Assembly (NCBI GenBank): GCA_046331705.1
Contig: JAXLQJ010000041.1
Span: forward strand, 4,060-68,059
DNA from: JADJOY01 sp046331705 [NCBI: bacterium]
GTDB taxonomy: Bacteria > JADJOY01
Length of the DNA: 64,000 bases
Direction: 5' to 3'
Under the pieces are notes generated by a model. That model did no database searches and was not told where the DNA came from. It worked only from the letters and a program-made list of their open reading frames with translations. Of this stretch, positions 8,823 through 17,912 are shown piece by piece (the first letter of the stretch is position 1; each line of letters starts with the position of its first letter). The position numbers and the translations under genes were made by a program.

Positions 8823-9125
8823 ATGAGCCCGACACCGCGAACACCCTCGTCGCCGGGCTCACCAGCAGCCGACTACAAGCTCACACTCTACGGGTCCTGC
8901 CCGGGCTGTGGTCAGTTCTCCGGGAAGATCGAGTGGCTGGCCAACGGCTTCCGGGCGCTGCGCGAGCGCCATCAGCGCGAGAGCCCGAACGGCTACTGCA
9001 CCGGCTGCCGGCGCGACTTCCCGCTCACGTGGGCCCAGGTGCGACTGCGCGGTCGCATGATCCGCGAGGGTGAGGTACAGCGGATCCTCGTGAGCGACGG
9101 CGAAGACCCCGCCTCGGGCACGTGA
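8823..9125 (+). CDS. small zinc-ribbon protein
   Basis: A 100-residue cytoplasmic protein with two CxxC pairs, Cys26-Cys29 in SCPGCG and Cys59-Cys62 in CTGC, 30 residues apart. This is the arrangement of a single zinc ribbon. No catalytic domain accompanies it and no family is recognised. It could bind nucleic acid or protein. The start is the ATG at 8823, and the first 15 residues are Pro/Ser/Thr-rich. It stands alone on the plus strand and converges with the glycosyltransferase operon. Confidence 0.6.
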   Translation: MSPTPRTPSSPGSPAADYKLTLYGSCPGCGQFSGKIEWLANGFRALRERHQRESPNGYCTGCRRDFPLTWAQVRLRGRMIREGEVQRILVSDGEDPASGT

Positions 9126-9162
9126 TCCGCGACTGGCGCCGTGCGCCCTCGACCCGCGATCA
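9123..9162. terminator. possible bidirectional terminator hairpin
   Basis: The 34-bp gap between two convergent stop codons forms an imperfect dyad: TGATCCGCG (9123-9131) against CGCGATCA (9155-9162) with one bulged C, and an inner GGCGC/GCGCC pair (9135-9139, 9143-9147). Both stop codons lie in the stem. There is no T tract, so its function as a terminator is only suggested. Confidence 0.35.
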
Positions 9163-11076
9163 GGGCCGCCACAAGATCGGGCAGACCCCCGGGCCAGGCC
9201 ACGTGCGCTCGCCCAGCTCCGCGACGCTTGGCACGTCCGAGACGCGCGGACACTCGGCCACGGCAGCGTCGTAGGTGGCGAGCAGCACTCGGGCCGGGAC
9301 CGAGTCGCTCCAGCGCGTGCCGGGTGACCCGAGGTTGGCAACGTCCGAGCGCGAGCCCGCCCCGGGCGACCACCACCCCCGCGAGACGAATCGCTCGCCC
9401 TCCGGCACGTACACCTCGACGGGCGCCGCGGCGTGCACCCGCGCCACCACGCCGTCCTCCGCGCGGCAGAGCTCGAGCGCCGCGCGCGCGGTTCGATAGA
9501 CATCGCACGCGCCCTCGGGATCCCGGTCCGCGCGATCGGCCCAGACACGCGTGATCGCCAACGGGCGCTTTCGCAGCGGCTGGATTCGCGTCTGATACGT
9601 CTCGGGCTCGAGCGTCACGATCACGTCGCCCGGCGCAGCCCAATCGAGCAGCCCGGGAAACCTGAGCCAACGATCCGCGGGCGGCGTGACCGCCTGCACC
9701 GGCACGACGTCGACGCCGAGCCAATAGTGAAACCAGCGTGGCGCGACGTGGTGGAAGTAGTAGTACTCGTCGCCCTCGGTGAACCGATAGTGCTGTGGGT
9801 GCACGGCGTACTTGTCGCCCACCACCAGCAACCGTCCCGGCGGCGCGAGCAAGGCGCCGGCACGCTCCGCGACGCGCGCGGCGAAAGCGTCGTGATAGAT
9901 GGGATCGCGAAACGCGTCGATCTCCGTGGCGACCCCCGGGATCAGCGGCGCGCCCACCGCCACCCACAATCCCACGCCGAAGGCCGCCACGCCCCGCGGC
10001 CTCCAGCCTCCGGCGAGCGGCCGCGGCGTGAGCGCGCGCTCGAGGCGCGTGAGCGCCCGCACCGCGAGCAGCACCGCGCTCGGCAGCGCGGGCAAGAGAT
10101 AGCGCGACTCGCGGCGGCTGATCACCAGCGAGAAGAGCGCGAGGTTCGCCACCAGCCACAGCGCGTGCAAGCGGTCCTCGGCGCGACCGCGCAGCACGGC
10201 GAGGAAGGTCCCGACCAGCATCGACGAGGCGAGCGGCCAGCGGAACGCGACCACGATCGCGTCGAGGTACTCGAGCCGAGACTCGGCCACGCGGCTGGTG
10301 ATTCCGCTCTTGTCGGCCTGCGACGTGACGATCTCCGCCAGCGCCGCGAGCCCGTGGCCGACGTCCCAGCCGAGCCGCCAGCGGAAGAGCGCCACCATTC
10401 CCGCGACGAAGAGCGGGATCGGCAGCACCGTCGCGAGCCAGAATCCCGGCCGCCGGAGCGGTACCGTCGCCGTTCCACCGCGCAGCGACTCGAACACCTC
10501 GAACCCCAGCACGAACGGGCCGAGGATCGCGAGGGGATGGCGGGACGCCAGCGCCAGCAGCGCGCACGCCGCGAACGCCACGTTGGTCCAGGCCGAGCCG
10601 CGCTCGCGCCCACGCGAATGGAGGGCGAGCGCGGCCGCCACGCATCCGGTCCCCGCCAGATCGGCCATCACGAAGGGTGCGTAGTGGACGAAGAGCCGCG
10701 AGCCCGCGAAGAGCAGCGTCGCGGCGAGGGCGCGCAGCGGCGTGAGCGATCGGACGAAGAGCGCGAAGCACGCGGCGAGCGCCGCATACGACACCAGCGT
10801 CGCGAGCACGTGCGGACCGCGCCACGCCCGCGGCGCGCCGTCGAGGAAGAACACCGCGTCGAGAAGCGAGACCAGCGGCGGGCGCACGCCCTCCAGCCAC
10901 GAGCCGTGACCGGCGAGGAAGCGCGCGTTGATCAGGTAGTCCGTGGCGTCGTAGTAGTCGGCGCCCAGATTCCAGGCGAGCGCGAGGTGCGCCGCGAGCC
11001 CCAGCAGCAACGGCGCCGTGAGCGCTAGCGCGAGCCCGATCCGGATGCCGCGCGAGACCGACCTCGCCGGCCTCAT
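9160..11076 (-). CDS. polytopic membrane glycosyltransferase-like protein (GT-C/GT39 type)
   Basis: A 638-residue protein with a signal-anchor-like first helix and about ten or more transmembrane helices, followed by a soluble C-terminal part of roughly 200 residues. The first extracytoplasmic loop carries acidic residues (GADYYDATDYL), as expected for lipid-linked-sugar-dependent GT-C enzymes such as PMT/ArnT relatives. It likely transfers a sugar from a polyprenyl-phosphate donor on the periplasmic side. The start is the ATG at 11076, which overlaps the stop of the family-2 glycosyltransferase (ATGA). That neighbour is of the type that makes polyprenyl-phosphate sugars, which supports a donor/acceptor pair. 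The acceptor is unknown. Confidence 0.7.
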   Translation of the reverse strand: MRPARSVSRGIRIGLALALTAPLLLGLAAHLALAWNLGADYYDATDYLINARFLAGHGSWLEGVRPPLVSLLDAVFFLDGAPRAWRGPHVLATLVSYAALAACFALFVRSLTPLRALAATLLFAGSRLFVHYAPFVMADLAGTGCVAAALALHSRGRERGSAWTNVAFAACALLALASRHPLAILGPFVLGFEVFESLRGGTATVPLRRPGFWLATVLPIPLFVAGMVALFRWRLGWDVGHGLAALAEIVTSQADKSGITSRVAESRLEYLDAIVVAFRWPLASSMLVGTFLAVLRGRAEDRLHALWLVANLALFSLVISRRESRYLLPALPSAVLLAVRALTRLERALTPRPLAGGWRPRGVAAFGVGLWVAVGAPLIPGVATEIDAFRDPIYHDAFAARVAERAGALLAPPGRLLVVGDKYAVHPQHYRFTEGDEYYYFHHVAPRWFHYWLGVDVVPVQAVTPPADRWLRFPGLLDWAAPGDVIVTLEPETYQTRIQPLRKRPLAITRVWADRADRDPEGACDVYRTARAALELCRAEDGVVARVHAAAPVEVYVPEGERFVSRGWWSPGAGSRSDVANLGSPGTRWSDSVPARVLLATYDAAVAECPRVSDVPSVAELGERTWPGPGVCPILWRP

Positions 11077-11819
11077 GCCCCGCGTCCCGGGCACCCCTCG
11101 AGCGCGAGCCGCGCCCGGATGCGCACGACGTCGAGCACCATGCGGGTCCCGTCGATGGCCGGTCGGACCTTGGTGCGCGGATCGTTGCGCCACACCACCG
11201 GGATCTCGTCGATGCGCATGCCCAGCCGGTGCGCGCGCATCAGCACCTCGACGTCGAAGGCGAAGCCGGGGGTCACGAGCGGCTCGAAGAGCGCGGGCAC
11301 CGAGCGATCGGCGAAGAGCTTGAACCCGCACTGGGTGTCGCGAATCGGGAGTCCGGTCACCGCGCGCACGAAGTGGTTGAACAGCTTGCCGAGGTGCTCG
11401 CGCAGCCACGGCTGGTGCACCTCGACGCGACAGTCCGCGAGCCCGCGCGAACCGATCGCGATCTCCGCGCCGTTGTCGAGACGCCGCTCCAGCGCCTCGA
11501 CCTCCTCGATCGGCGTCGACAGGTCGGCGTCGCACATGACGCGCCGGCGACCCCGCGCCGCGAGCATCCCGTCGCGAACGGCGGCGCCCTTGCCGCGATT
11601 GTGCTCCGCGCGGACCAGCACCACGGCGGTGCCCTCCGCTCGCTGAAACGAGCGTACGACCTCGCTCGAGCGATCGCTGCTACCGTCGTCGACCACCACC
11701 AGCTCGTGCGGGCCGTCGCCGCGCGCGTCGAGGTAGCGGAGGATCCGCTCCATCGTCGGCGGGAGGCGCTGCTCCTCGTTGAGCACCGGGATCACGACCG
11801 AGAGAACCGGGCCGCTCAT
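11073..11819 (-). CDS. family 2 glycosyltransferase (polyprenyl-phosphate sugar synthase-like)
   Basis: A 248-residue cytoplasmic GT-A fold enzyme. The opening motif SVVIPVLNEEQRLPPT, the VVVDDGSSD nucleotide-sugar site and the CDADLSTP metal-binding DXD motif are intact. The conserved DTQCGFKLF and the DVEVLMRAHRLG region fit the dolichyl/polyprenyl-phosphate glucosyl- or mannosyltransferase branch. It probably makes a polyprenyl-phosphate sugar used by the overlapping GT-C gene downstream. The start is the ATG at 11819 with GAGGG upstream; the 14 residues in front of it in the open frame do not belong to the fold. No membrane anchor is visible at the C-terminus. Confidence 0.88.
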   Translation of the reverse strand: MSGPVLSVVIPVLNEEQRLPPTMERILRYLDARGDGPHELVVVDDGSSDRSSEVVRSFQRAEGTAVVLVRAEHNRGKGAAVRDGMLAARGRRRVMCDADLSTPIEEVEALERRLDNGAEIAIGSRGLADCRVEVHQPWLREHLGKLFNHFVRAVTGLPIRDTQCGFKLFADRSVPALFEPLVTPGFAFDVEVLMRAHRLGMRIDEIPVVWRNDPRTKVRPAIDGTRMVLDVVRIRARLALEGCPGRGA

Positions 11820-11930
11820 CGCGACCCTCGCGCGCACCAGCGATGGCCGCGAGCCGCGCACCCCGCCACCGCTCGCGCGGGCGCCGGTCCACCACGCCGT
11901 CGCCGCTCGCCGCGGCGCGCGAGCCGCGCG

Positions 11931-12899
11931 TCAGCCGGTCGGTCGAGGGTCATCGCGCCGTGCTGCGTCGCCGGTCTTCGGGCCGATCCACTCGCCGTAC
12001 ACGCTGCCCCAGAACACCTCGCTCTCGATCTTCACGATCCGCCGCGGCGCTTCCGTCGAGATCCAGATCGTCACCCGGCGCAGCTTCCGCTTCTCCGGTG
12101 GCGGCGGTGGGACGTTCACGTTCTGGATCTCCGGCTCGAGGCGGAAGGTGTCGAACGTGCCCGCCGGCACCGTGACGGTCTCGCGTCCGGCGACGTGCAT
12201 GGTGATGAGGTAACGACTCTTGCCGTTGAGCACCTCGACCAGCTTCGAATCCCCCGGCTCGAGCTCGACGCCGCGCAGCAGGAACGCGGCCGTGACGGGA
12301 TCGTACGAACGCGTGATCGGGAACAACCATTCCTTCGGGTTGCCGTTCTTGATGCGACGGCTGGTCGCCACCCCGTCCTTCCAGGAGATCTCGAGATGGG
12401 TGTCGATCTTGTCGCCGCGCTCGCGCTGACGGAAGTCGAAGGTCTCGGGCGTGAGGGTCTCAGCGCCGAACACGGCCTCGACGCGGTCGTTCATCTTCCA
12501 GATCCAATCGAGCCACGACAGCGTGCGCGCCGTCCCCACCACCTTGACGCGCTTCGGCCCGTCGCCCGGCACGGTCTCCACGCTGAGCGTCGCGTTCGCC
12601 GCGGCGATCCCCTTCCAGCCGAACTCGTATTGAAGGACTTCGCCCACCTCGAACGCGGGGTGCACCACCGCATGGGCGGGCAGGACCACGTCCGCGGGCG
12701 GCCCTGGGACCCGGATGGCGGTGGGATTGCTGCCCTCGCCTCGTCCAGGCGAGACGAGGATGGCAACGGCAGCGAGGGCCGCCGCCGCGCGACCCGCGGC
12801 TCGCGAGCGCCGGGCGCCGCGAGCGGCCGCTCCGGCAGTGATCGAGCGCGCGCGGGTCCGCGCACCCCACCCTTCGCTCGATGCGCGCGTCGCGTTCAT
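11931..12899 (-). CDS. exported DUF3108-family protein
   Basis: A 322-residue protein with a long Ala/Arg-rich N-terminus leading into a hydrophobic export segment (AAALAAVAILVSPG). The rest is beta-rich and matches my memory of DUF3108: FEVGEVLQYEFGWKGI near the start, then DFRQRERGDKIDT and a C-terminal VTIWISTEAPRRIVKIES. Such proteins are periplasmic and of unknown function, thought to have a lipocalin-like or beta-sandwich form. The ATG at 12899 is chosen because GGGAGCGAG precedes it. It lies between the TPR membrane protein and the glycosyltransferase pair on the same strand, suggesting a role in envelope glycan assembly. Confidence 0.72.
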   Translation of the reverse strand: MNATRASSEGWGARTRARSITAGAAARGARRSRAAGRAAAALAAVAILVSPGRGEGSNPTAIRVPGPPADVVLPAHAVVHPAFEVGEVLQYEFGWKGIAAANATLSVETVPGDGPKRVKVVGTARTLSWLDWIWKMNDRVEAVFGAETLTPETFDFRQRERGDKIDTHLEISWKDGVATSRRIKNGNPKEWLFPITRSYDPVTAAFLLRGVELEPGDSKLVEVLNGKSRYLITMHVAGRETVTVPAGTFDTFRLEPEIQNVNVPPPPPEKRKLRRVTIWISTEAPRRIVKIESEVFWGSVYGEWIGPKTGDAARRDDPRPTG

Positions 12900-12974
12900 C
12901 TCGCTCCCATCCGCTTCCTGCACCGTTCGAGTCCGCCTCGATCGCTAGGCTAATGCATCGGCGAAACGTCGTGA

Positions 12975-14576
12975 TCATCGCACGCCGCGAGGCCGGCGCG
13001 CGCATACGGATCGCCCGGCGCCACGCTCGCGGCGTGCGTAGAGGGAGCGCGCCGCGGCGCAGTCGCCGCGGGCGCGCGCGACGTCTCCGAGGCCCGCGAG
13101 CGCGACGGCGTCGTCGGGATCGAGGCTCCGCGCCGCCTCGAAGTCCGCCGTGGCGGCATCCCGCTCGCCGGCCTCGAAGCGCACCCGACCGCGAGCCGCG
13201 AGCGCCAACGGCCAATCCGGCTTGACCGCGAGCGCCGCGTCGAGCTCGCGACGGGCGCCCGCGAGGTCGCCGCGCTGCGCACGCAGCGCCGCCAAGTTGA
13301 AGCGCGCCTTGACGCTCGCCGGGCAGACCCGCACCGCCGCCGCGAACAGGCGCTCGTCGCTCGCGTAGTCGAGATTGCGGTCCGCAGCACGCAGCGCCAA
13401 CAGCCCGACCACCGCCAGCGCCAGCGCGCCGACGCCTCCCGGGTGGGCACGCCGCACGCGCTCGTATCCGGCGCCCGCCGCGAGACACGGCGCCACCGAC
13501 GCGAGATACGCGAGGCGCTCGCCGAAGATCGTGCCGATCGGAAACGCGACGTTGGAGACCACCGCCAGCCCCAGGACGAACCATCCCGCGAGCAAGGCGA
13601 AGAGCGCGCGCGGCCGCGCGAGCGCGCCGACCGCCAGCGCGCACCAGCCGGCGAGCGGCAGCCAGCTCAGCGGGGAAGCGAGCGAGGTCGGCGGAGTCAG
13701 GCAGGCGAAGCCGTAGTCGGCCGAGAGCCGCACCGGGAAGACGTGCAGCCAGGCATAACGAGCGAGCAGCCACGCACCGGCGACGAGCCGCCCCGGACCG
13801 CCGATGGCGACCAGCGGATTCTCGATCACGCCCACCGCGCGGGTCCCGCCGAGCTCGCCCAGGACCCGCATTCGCAGCGCGAAGTAGCCGAGGAGGATCG
13901 GCACCATCGCGAGCGCCGCCCACGGCGAGCGCACGCGCTCGCGACGCCCGAGCCGCAGCCAACACGCCACCAGCGCCGCCAGCGCCGGCGCCACGATCGC
14001 CGCCTCCTTCGCCAGCAACGCGGCGAGCGCGAGCAGCGGCCAAGCGCATGCGGCCACGGCGCCCTCCGCCAGGAACACCAGCACCGTGGCCAGCGACAGC
14101 AACGTCTGCAGCAGCTCGCCCTGCCCCACGATGCTGGTCACCGCTTCGACGTGAATCGGATGGAGCGCGAACACGGCCTGCGCGCCGAGCGCCGCGTGCG
14201 CGGACAAGCCGAGCCGTCGCGCCAGCCCGCCGACAGCCACCACGCACCCGAGGTGGAGCAGCCAGCTCACCCATCGATAGCCCGCCGGCTCGTCACCGAA
14301 GACGCGATGCTCGAGCGCCAGCGCCAGGATGGTGAGCGGCCGGTACTCGTTGCCGCGGTCGGGCGCGATCCCTTCCCAGTAGCCGAGGCGGAACGCGGCG
14401 CCGAGAGGGTGGCGGCCGATCACCACCGGCGAGCGTTGGACCAGAAAGGGATCGTCGTAACTCAGCGGCGCGCGCAACGCCGGCGCGTAGGCGAGCACGG
14501 TCAGCAGCGCGATGCCGGCCAGCGCGCCGACGCGCGCGGGGGTGCGCCGGCGACTCGCGCCGCCGCCAACCGTCAC
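12975..14576 (-). CDS. TMTC-like membrane protein with C-terminal TPRs, 3' end probably frameshifted
   Basis: A 533-residue protein in its open frame. About nine transmembrane helices precede three TPR units. The first loop has SYDDPFLV, followed by EYRPLTIL and HPIHVEAV, the pattern of bacterial relatives of TMTC O-mannosyltransferases (GT-C fold). The start is a GTG that overlaps the gshB stop as GTGA. The last TPR breaks off: after GDCAAARSLYAR the frame gives nonsense to a stop at 12975, while the frame one base over continues as ASVAPGDPYARAGLAACDD and stops at 12950. The break lies at about 13028-13036. A two-base loss there would explain it, so the gene is either mutated at its 3' end or misread in sequencing. 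Confidence 0.72.
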   Translation of the reverse strand: MTVGGGASRRRTPARVGALAGIALLTVLAYAPALRAPLSYDDPFLVQRSPVVIGRHPLGAAFRLGYWEGIAPDRGNEYRPLTILALALEHRVFGDEPAGYRWVSWLLHLGCVVAVGGLARRLGLSAHAALGAQAVFALHPIHVEAVTSIVGQGELLQTLLSLATVLVFLAEGAVAACAWPLLALAALLAKEAAIVAPALAALVACWLRLGRRERVRSPWAALAMVPILLGYFALRMRVLGELGGTRAVGVIENPLVAIGGPGRLVAGAWLLARYAWLHVFPVRLSADYGFACLTPPTSLASPLSWLPLAGWCALAVGALARPRALFALLAGWFVLGLAVVSNVAFPIGTIFGERLAYLASVAPCLAAGAGYERVRRAHPGGVGALALAVVGLLALRAADRNLDYASDERLFAAAVRVCPASVKARFNLAALRAQRGDLAGARRELDAALAVKPDWPLALAARGRVRFEAGERDAATADFEAARSLDPDDAVALAGLGDVARARGDCAAARSLYARRERGAGRSVCARRPRGVR

Positions 14577-15559
14577 GCGCGGGCCGACGCGGCGGCGCCC
14601 GACGACCGGCGCGACCGCACGCCGTCCTCGACCAAGTCGAGCATCCGCCCTTCGAGCGCCACACCGCTCAGGTTTCGGATCTCCTGGAATCCGGTGGGGC
14701 TGGTGACGTTGATCTCGGTGACGTAGCCGGCGATCACGTCGAGCCCCACCAGCTCGAGGCCGAGGCGCGCGAACTCGGGACGCAGCCGCGCGCAGATCTC
14801 GCGATCGCGATCGTCGACGTCGGCGTGCACGCAGGTGGCGCCGACGTGGATGTTGGCGCGGAACTCGTTGTGGGTTCGCGGCACGCGCAGCACCGCGCCC
14901 GCCGGCTCGCCGCCGATCACGATGAGCCGTTTGTCGCCCCGGCTCGCCGCTTCCAGGTACTCCTGCGCGAGCACCGGTGTGCGCCCGAAATGCGTGCTGC
15001 TCTCGAGGATGACGCTCAGGTTGGGATCGCCGTCGCGAACCAGGAAGACTCCCGACCCGCCGCTGCCGTCGAGTCGCTTCACCACCATGCGGCCGCCGAG
15101 CTCATCGAGCAGACGCTTGAGCTCGGCGGGATCGCTGGCCAGGTGCGTGCGCGGGATCAGCTCCGGAAAGCGCAGCCCGAAGAGCTTCTCGGTGGCCTCG
15201 CGCAAGCCCAGCGCGCCGTTCAGCACCCAGGTCCCCGAGAGCGCCGGATCGAGCAGATGCGTCGCGTAGAAATAGCCCATGTCGTAGGGCGGGTCCTTGC
15301 GCATGAAGACCGCGTCCATGTCCGCGAGCGGTCGAGCCTCGGGCGGACCGAGCTCGTAGTGCGGCGAGCCGCGCCGCACGCGCGCCCGCCGCATGCGCCC
15401 CCACGTGCGCCCGGAGCGCAGCATGAGGTCCGGCAGCTCCAGGTACTGCACGGCGTGGCCGCGAGCCTGGGCTTCCAGCATCAAGACGAAGGTGGTGTCC
15501 TTGTCCGTGTCGATGGAACCGATCGGATCCATCACGAACGCGAGCTCGAGCGCGGCCAT
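14573..15559 (-). CDS. gshB: glutathione synthase
   Basis: A 328-residue ATP-grasp enzyme that joins gamma-glutamylcysteine and glycine. Recognisable family segments are VMDPIGSIDTDKDTTF at the N-terminus, MRKDPPYDMGYFYATHLLD, the ATP-lysine region MVVKRLDGSGGSGVF, EFRANIHVGA and the C-terminal LVGLDVIAGYVTEINVTSPTG. Length and order match GshB. The start is the ATG at 15559 with GGAG upstream. It is the first gene of a minus-strand run and is coupled by GTGA overlap to the TMTC-like gene. No gshA is present in the window. It is divergent from the MoxR operon. Confidence 0.95.
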   Translation of the reverse strand: MAALELAFVMDPIGSIDTDKDTTFVLMLEAQARGHAVQYLELPDLMLRSGRTWGRMRRARVRRGSPHYELGPPEARPLADMDAVFMRKDPPYDMGYFYATHLLDPALSGTWVLNGALGLREATEKLFGLRFPELIPRTHLASDPAELKRLLDELGGRMVVKRLDGSGGSGVFLVRDGDPNLSVILESSTHFGRTPVLAQEYLEAASRGDKRLIVIGGEPAGAVLRVPRTHNEFRANIHVGATCVHADVDDRDREICARLRPEFARLGLELVGLDVIAGYVTEINVTSPTGFQEIRNLSGVALEGRMLDLVEDGVRSRRSSGAAASARA

Positions 15560-15876
15560 GTCACTCCGGGGCGGTCCCATGGGTGGGACGCGAGATCGAC
15601 GTGGCCCGGCAGTCTACTCCGTCGCGCGGGCGCGGCGATCGCACGAATTTGCTGGCGATGCGCCCACCGGCGAGGGATATACTCACCGCGCGCTCGACCG
15701 GTGCACGCCTCGCTGGCCACCCAGACCGGCTCCCCGCGCCCGCGCGCCACCACCCCCCGGCGCCGAGCGCTCGCGATGTCCGATCGGAAGCTCGGCCTCG
15801 CCGATTCGCACACGAGCGCCACCATCGCCACCGAGCCCCGGTGCCCGGCGGCCAGAAAAGGAGCGCGACGAACGTC
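15560..15876. other. 317-bp divergent intergenic region, gshB / moxR
   Basis: The region must contain promoters for both the gshB run and the MoxR operon. On the plus strand a TATACT hexamer (15678-15683) resembles a -10 box, but no -35 element sits at the right distance, so no promoter is assigned. An AAAGGAG (15857-15863) precedes the MoxR start. No small gene or structured RNA was recognised. Confidence 0.4.
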
Positions 15877-16818
15877 ATGGTCGATCTGAGCCGCGTCCAG
15901 GCCTTGCGGACGAACATGGAACGAATGCTGGTCGGCAAGCCCGACGCCGTGAGGCTCGCCACGGTGGCGCTCTTCGCCCGCGGCCACCTGCTGCTCGAGG
16001 ACGTGCCCGGGGTGGGCAAGACCACCCTCGCGCTGGCGATCGCCCGCAGCCTCGACGGCAAGATGCGGCGCATCCAGTTCACCGTCGATCTGCTGCCGGC
16101 GGACGTGCTGGGCGTCTCCGTCTACGACCGCGACAAGCGCGTGTTCGAGTTTCGCCCCGGCCCGGTCTTCGCCAACATCGTCCTCGCCGACGAGGTGAAC
16201 CGCGCCACACCCAAGACCCAGAGCGCGCTGCTCGAGGCGATGAACGAGTTCCAGGTGACGGTGGACAACGACACCCACCCACTACCACAGCCGTTCATGG
16301 TGATCGCCACCCAGAACCCGCTCGAGTTCCACGGCACCTATCCCTTGCCCGAGTCCCAGCTCGACCGCTTCCTGGTGGCGCTCCGTCTCGGCTACCCGGA
16401 CCGCGATCACGAGCGGCAGATCCTCCGCAATCCCGAGCTCTACGGCGCCCGCAACGAGCTCGAAGCGGTGATCACGCCCGAGCAGGTGGTGGCCATCCAG
16501 GACGAGGTCGAGCGCGTGCGCGTGGCGGCTCCGCTCGAGGATTACGTGCTGGATCTGGTGCACGCGATCCGCGACCACGATCAGGTCGAGCTCGGCGTGA
16601 GCACCCGCGGCGCCGTCCATCTCTATCGCGCGGCACAGGCCCACGCGCTGGTCGAAGGCCGCGAGCACGTCCTGCCGGACGACGTGAAGGCGATGGCGGT
16701 GGCGGTGCTCGCCCATCGCATCGTGCTCCGAACCCGCGGCGGCAATGGGTTCCGGCCCTACGCGCAGGCGGCGCAGGTCGTGCAATCCGTGCTCGGTCGC
16801 GTGGCCGTCCCGGTCTGA
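15877..16818 (+). CDS. MoxR-type AAA+ ATPase
   Basis: A 313-residue AAA+ chaperone-like ATPase of the MoxR class. Walker A is VPGVGKTT (about 43-50), Walker B is IVLADEVNR (Asp105-Glu106), followed by sensor-1 region IATQNPLEFHGTYPLPESQLDRF. MoxR ATPases act with VWA or DUF58 proteins to mature or activate partner complexes. The start is the ATG at 15877; an AAGGAG lies slightly far upstream (about 13 bases). It is followed 15 bp later by a DUF58 gene and then a transglutaminase gene, a conserved trio. It is a different paralogue from the MoxR of the Bat operon at 61151. Confidence 0.92.
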   Translation: MVDLSRVQALRTNMERMLVGKPDAVRLATVALFARGHLLLEDVPGVGKTTLALAIARSLDGKMRRIQFTVDLLPADVLGVSVYDRDKRVFEFRPGPVFANIVLADEVNRATPKTQSALLEAMNEFQVTVDNDTHPLPQPFMVIATQNPLEFHGTYPLPESQLDRFLVALRLGYPDRDHERQILRNPELYGARNELEAVITPEQVVAIQDEVERVRVAAPLEDYVLDLVHAIRDHDQVELGVSTRGAVHLYRAAQAHALVEGREHVLPDDVKAMAVAVLAHRIVLRTRGGNGFRPYAQAAQVVQSVLGRVAVPV

Positions 16819-16832
16819 CGCAGCGTTCGTCC

Positions 16833-17912
16833 ATGGCCGCTCGCGCCGCCCTCGAGTCGCGGTTTCCGGCCGCGGCGCCGCAGGAGATCCCGCGGATCCG
16901 CGCGGAGGGCGTCGTGTTCCTGGTGCTCACGTTCGCCGTCGGCCTGGCGGCGATGAACACCGGGAACAACGTCCTCTACCTGGTGCTCGCGATGATGCTC
17001 GCGTTCTTCCTGGTCTCCGGCATCCTGGCGCTCAGCACGTTGCGACGGGTCTCGGGGACGCGCCGCCTCCCGGGCCGCATCCACGCCGGCGAGCCGGTGC
17101 TCGCGACGCTGGTGCTGCGCAACGACAAGCGCTGGCTGGCGAGCTTCGCCCTCGAGTGCACGGACTCGGCGGCCGGCGGCAAGCCGGTGCTGTTCAAGTT
17201 CGTCCCCGAGGTGCCGGCGCGTGGCGAGGTCGAGCTCACCGCCGAATATCGTTTCGAGCGACGGGGCGTCGCGCGACTGCCCGGGCTGCGAATCGGCACG
17301 CGCTTCCCGTTCGGCTTCATCGAGCGCGGCCGGCGAGTCCCGGTTCCGCTCGAGGTGCTGGTGTGGCCGCGCCTCGACCGCAGCTCCGTGCCGGGCATCC
17401 TGCGCGGGCTCGGCGAAGGCGGCGAGCCGTCGCACCGCAAGGGCATGGGCGAGGAGATCCATTCCATCCGGCCCTTCCAGCATGGCGACTCGCCGCGCCA
17501 CATCTCGTGGAAGCACAGCGGCAGGACCGGCGCGCTCCTGGTTCGCGACTTCGAGATGCCGGCGATGCAACGGATCACGCTGGTGCTCGATCTCGCCGAG
17601 GCCGCCAAGCGCGAGCGGCGCGAGCCGAATCACGACCCGGAGATCGAGGCGGCGATCAGCCGCGCCGCCGGCATCGCCACCGAGCTGGTGCAGCACGGCT
17701 TCGCCGTGCGCCTCGCCACCCACGGCATCGTGATCGCGCACGGCACCGGCCCGAGCCACGTCGACGGGATACTGGAGGCCCTCGCGCGACTCGATCCCTA
17801 CGGCCCGATCCTCGCCCCGCTCGCGATCCCGGAGCCCGTGTTCGGCGAGCCCGCGCCCGTGACGATTCAGCCGACGCCGCCGGTGCGCTCGGCAGCCGGA
17901 GGCGTGTCCTGA
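16833..17912 (+). CDS. DUF58 protein with two N-terminal membrane helices
   Basis: A 359-residue protein. Two hydrophobic helices near residues 28-45 and 50-70 (VVFLVLTFAVGLAAMNTGN and VLYLVLAMMLAFFLVSG) anchor it. The hallmark DUF58 core follows: SIRPFQHGDSPRHISWKHSG and LVRDFEMP, with a VWA-like C-terminal part. DUF58 proteins of MoxR-DUF58-TgpA loci are membrane-bound partners of the ATPase. It overlaps the next gene by four bases (CTGA), implying coupled translation. Its substrate is unknown, but the TgpA neighbour suggests a cell-envelope role. Confidence 0.88.
   Translation: MAARAALESRFPAAAPQEIPRIRAEGVVFLVLTFAVGLAAMNTGNNVLYLVLAMMLAFFLVSGILALSTLRRVSGTRRLPGRIHAGEPVLATLVLRNDKRWLASFALECTDSAAGGKPVLFKFVPEVPARGEVELTAEYRFERRGVARLPGLRIGTRFPFGFIERGRRVPVPLEVLVWPRLDRSSVPGILRGLGEGGEPSHRKGMGEEIHSIRPFQHGDSPRHISWKHSGRTGALLVRDFEMPAMQRITLVLDLAEAAKRERREPNHDPEIEAAISRAAGIATELVQHGFAVRLATHGIVIAHGTGPSHVDGILEALARLDPYGPILAPLAIPEPVFGEPAPVTIQPTPPVRSAAGGVS

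Noticed and set aside
12921-12934. tRNA T-loop-like sequence GTTCGAGTCC
   Set aside because: The flanking bases do not form a T stem and no acceptor or anticodon arm is present.
15655-15683. TATACT -10 box upstream of moxR as a sigma-70 promoter
   Set aside because: No -35 element lies 16-18 bases upstream; the nearest candidate is 24 bases away.
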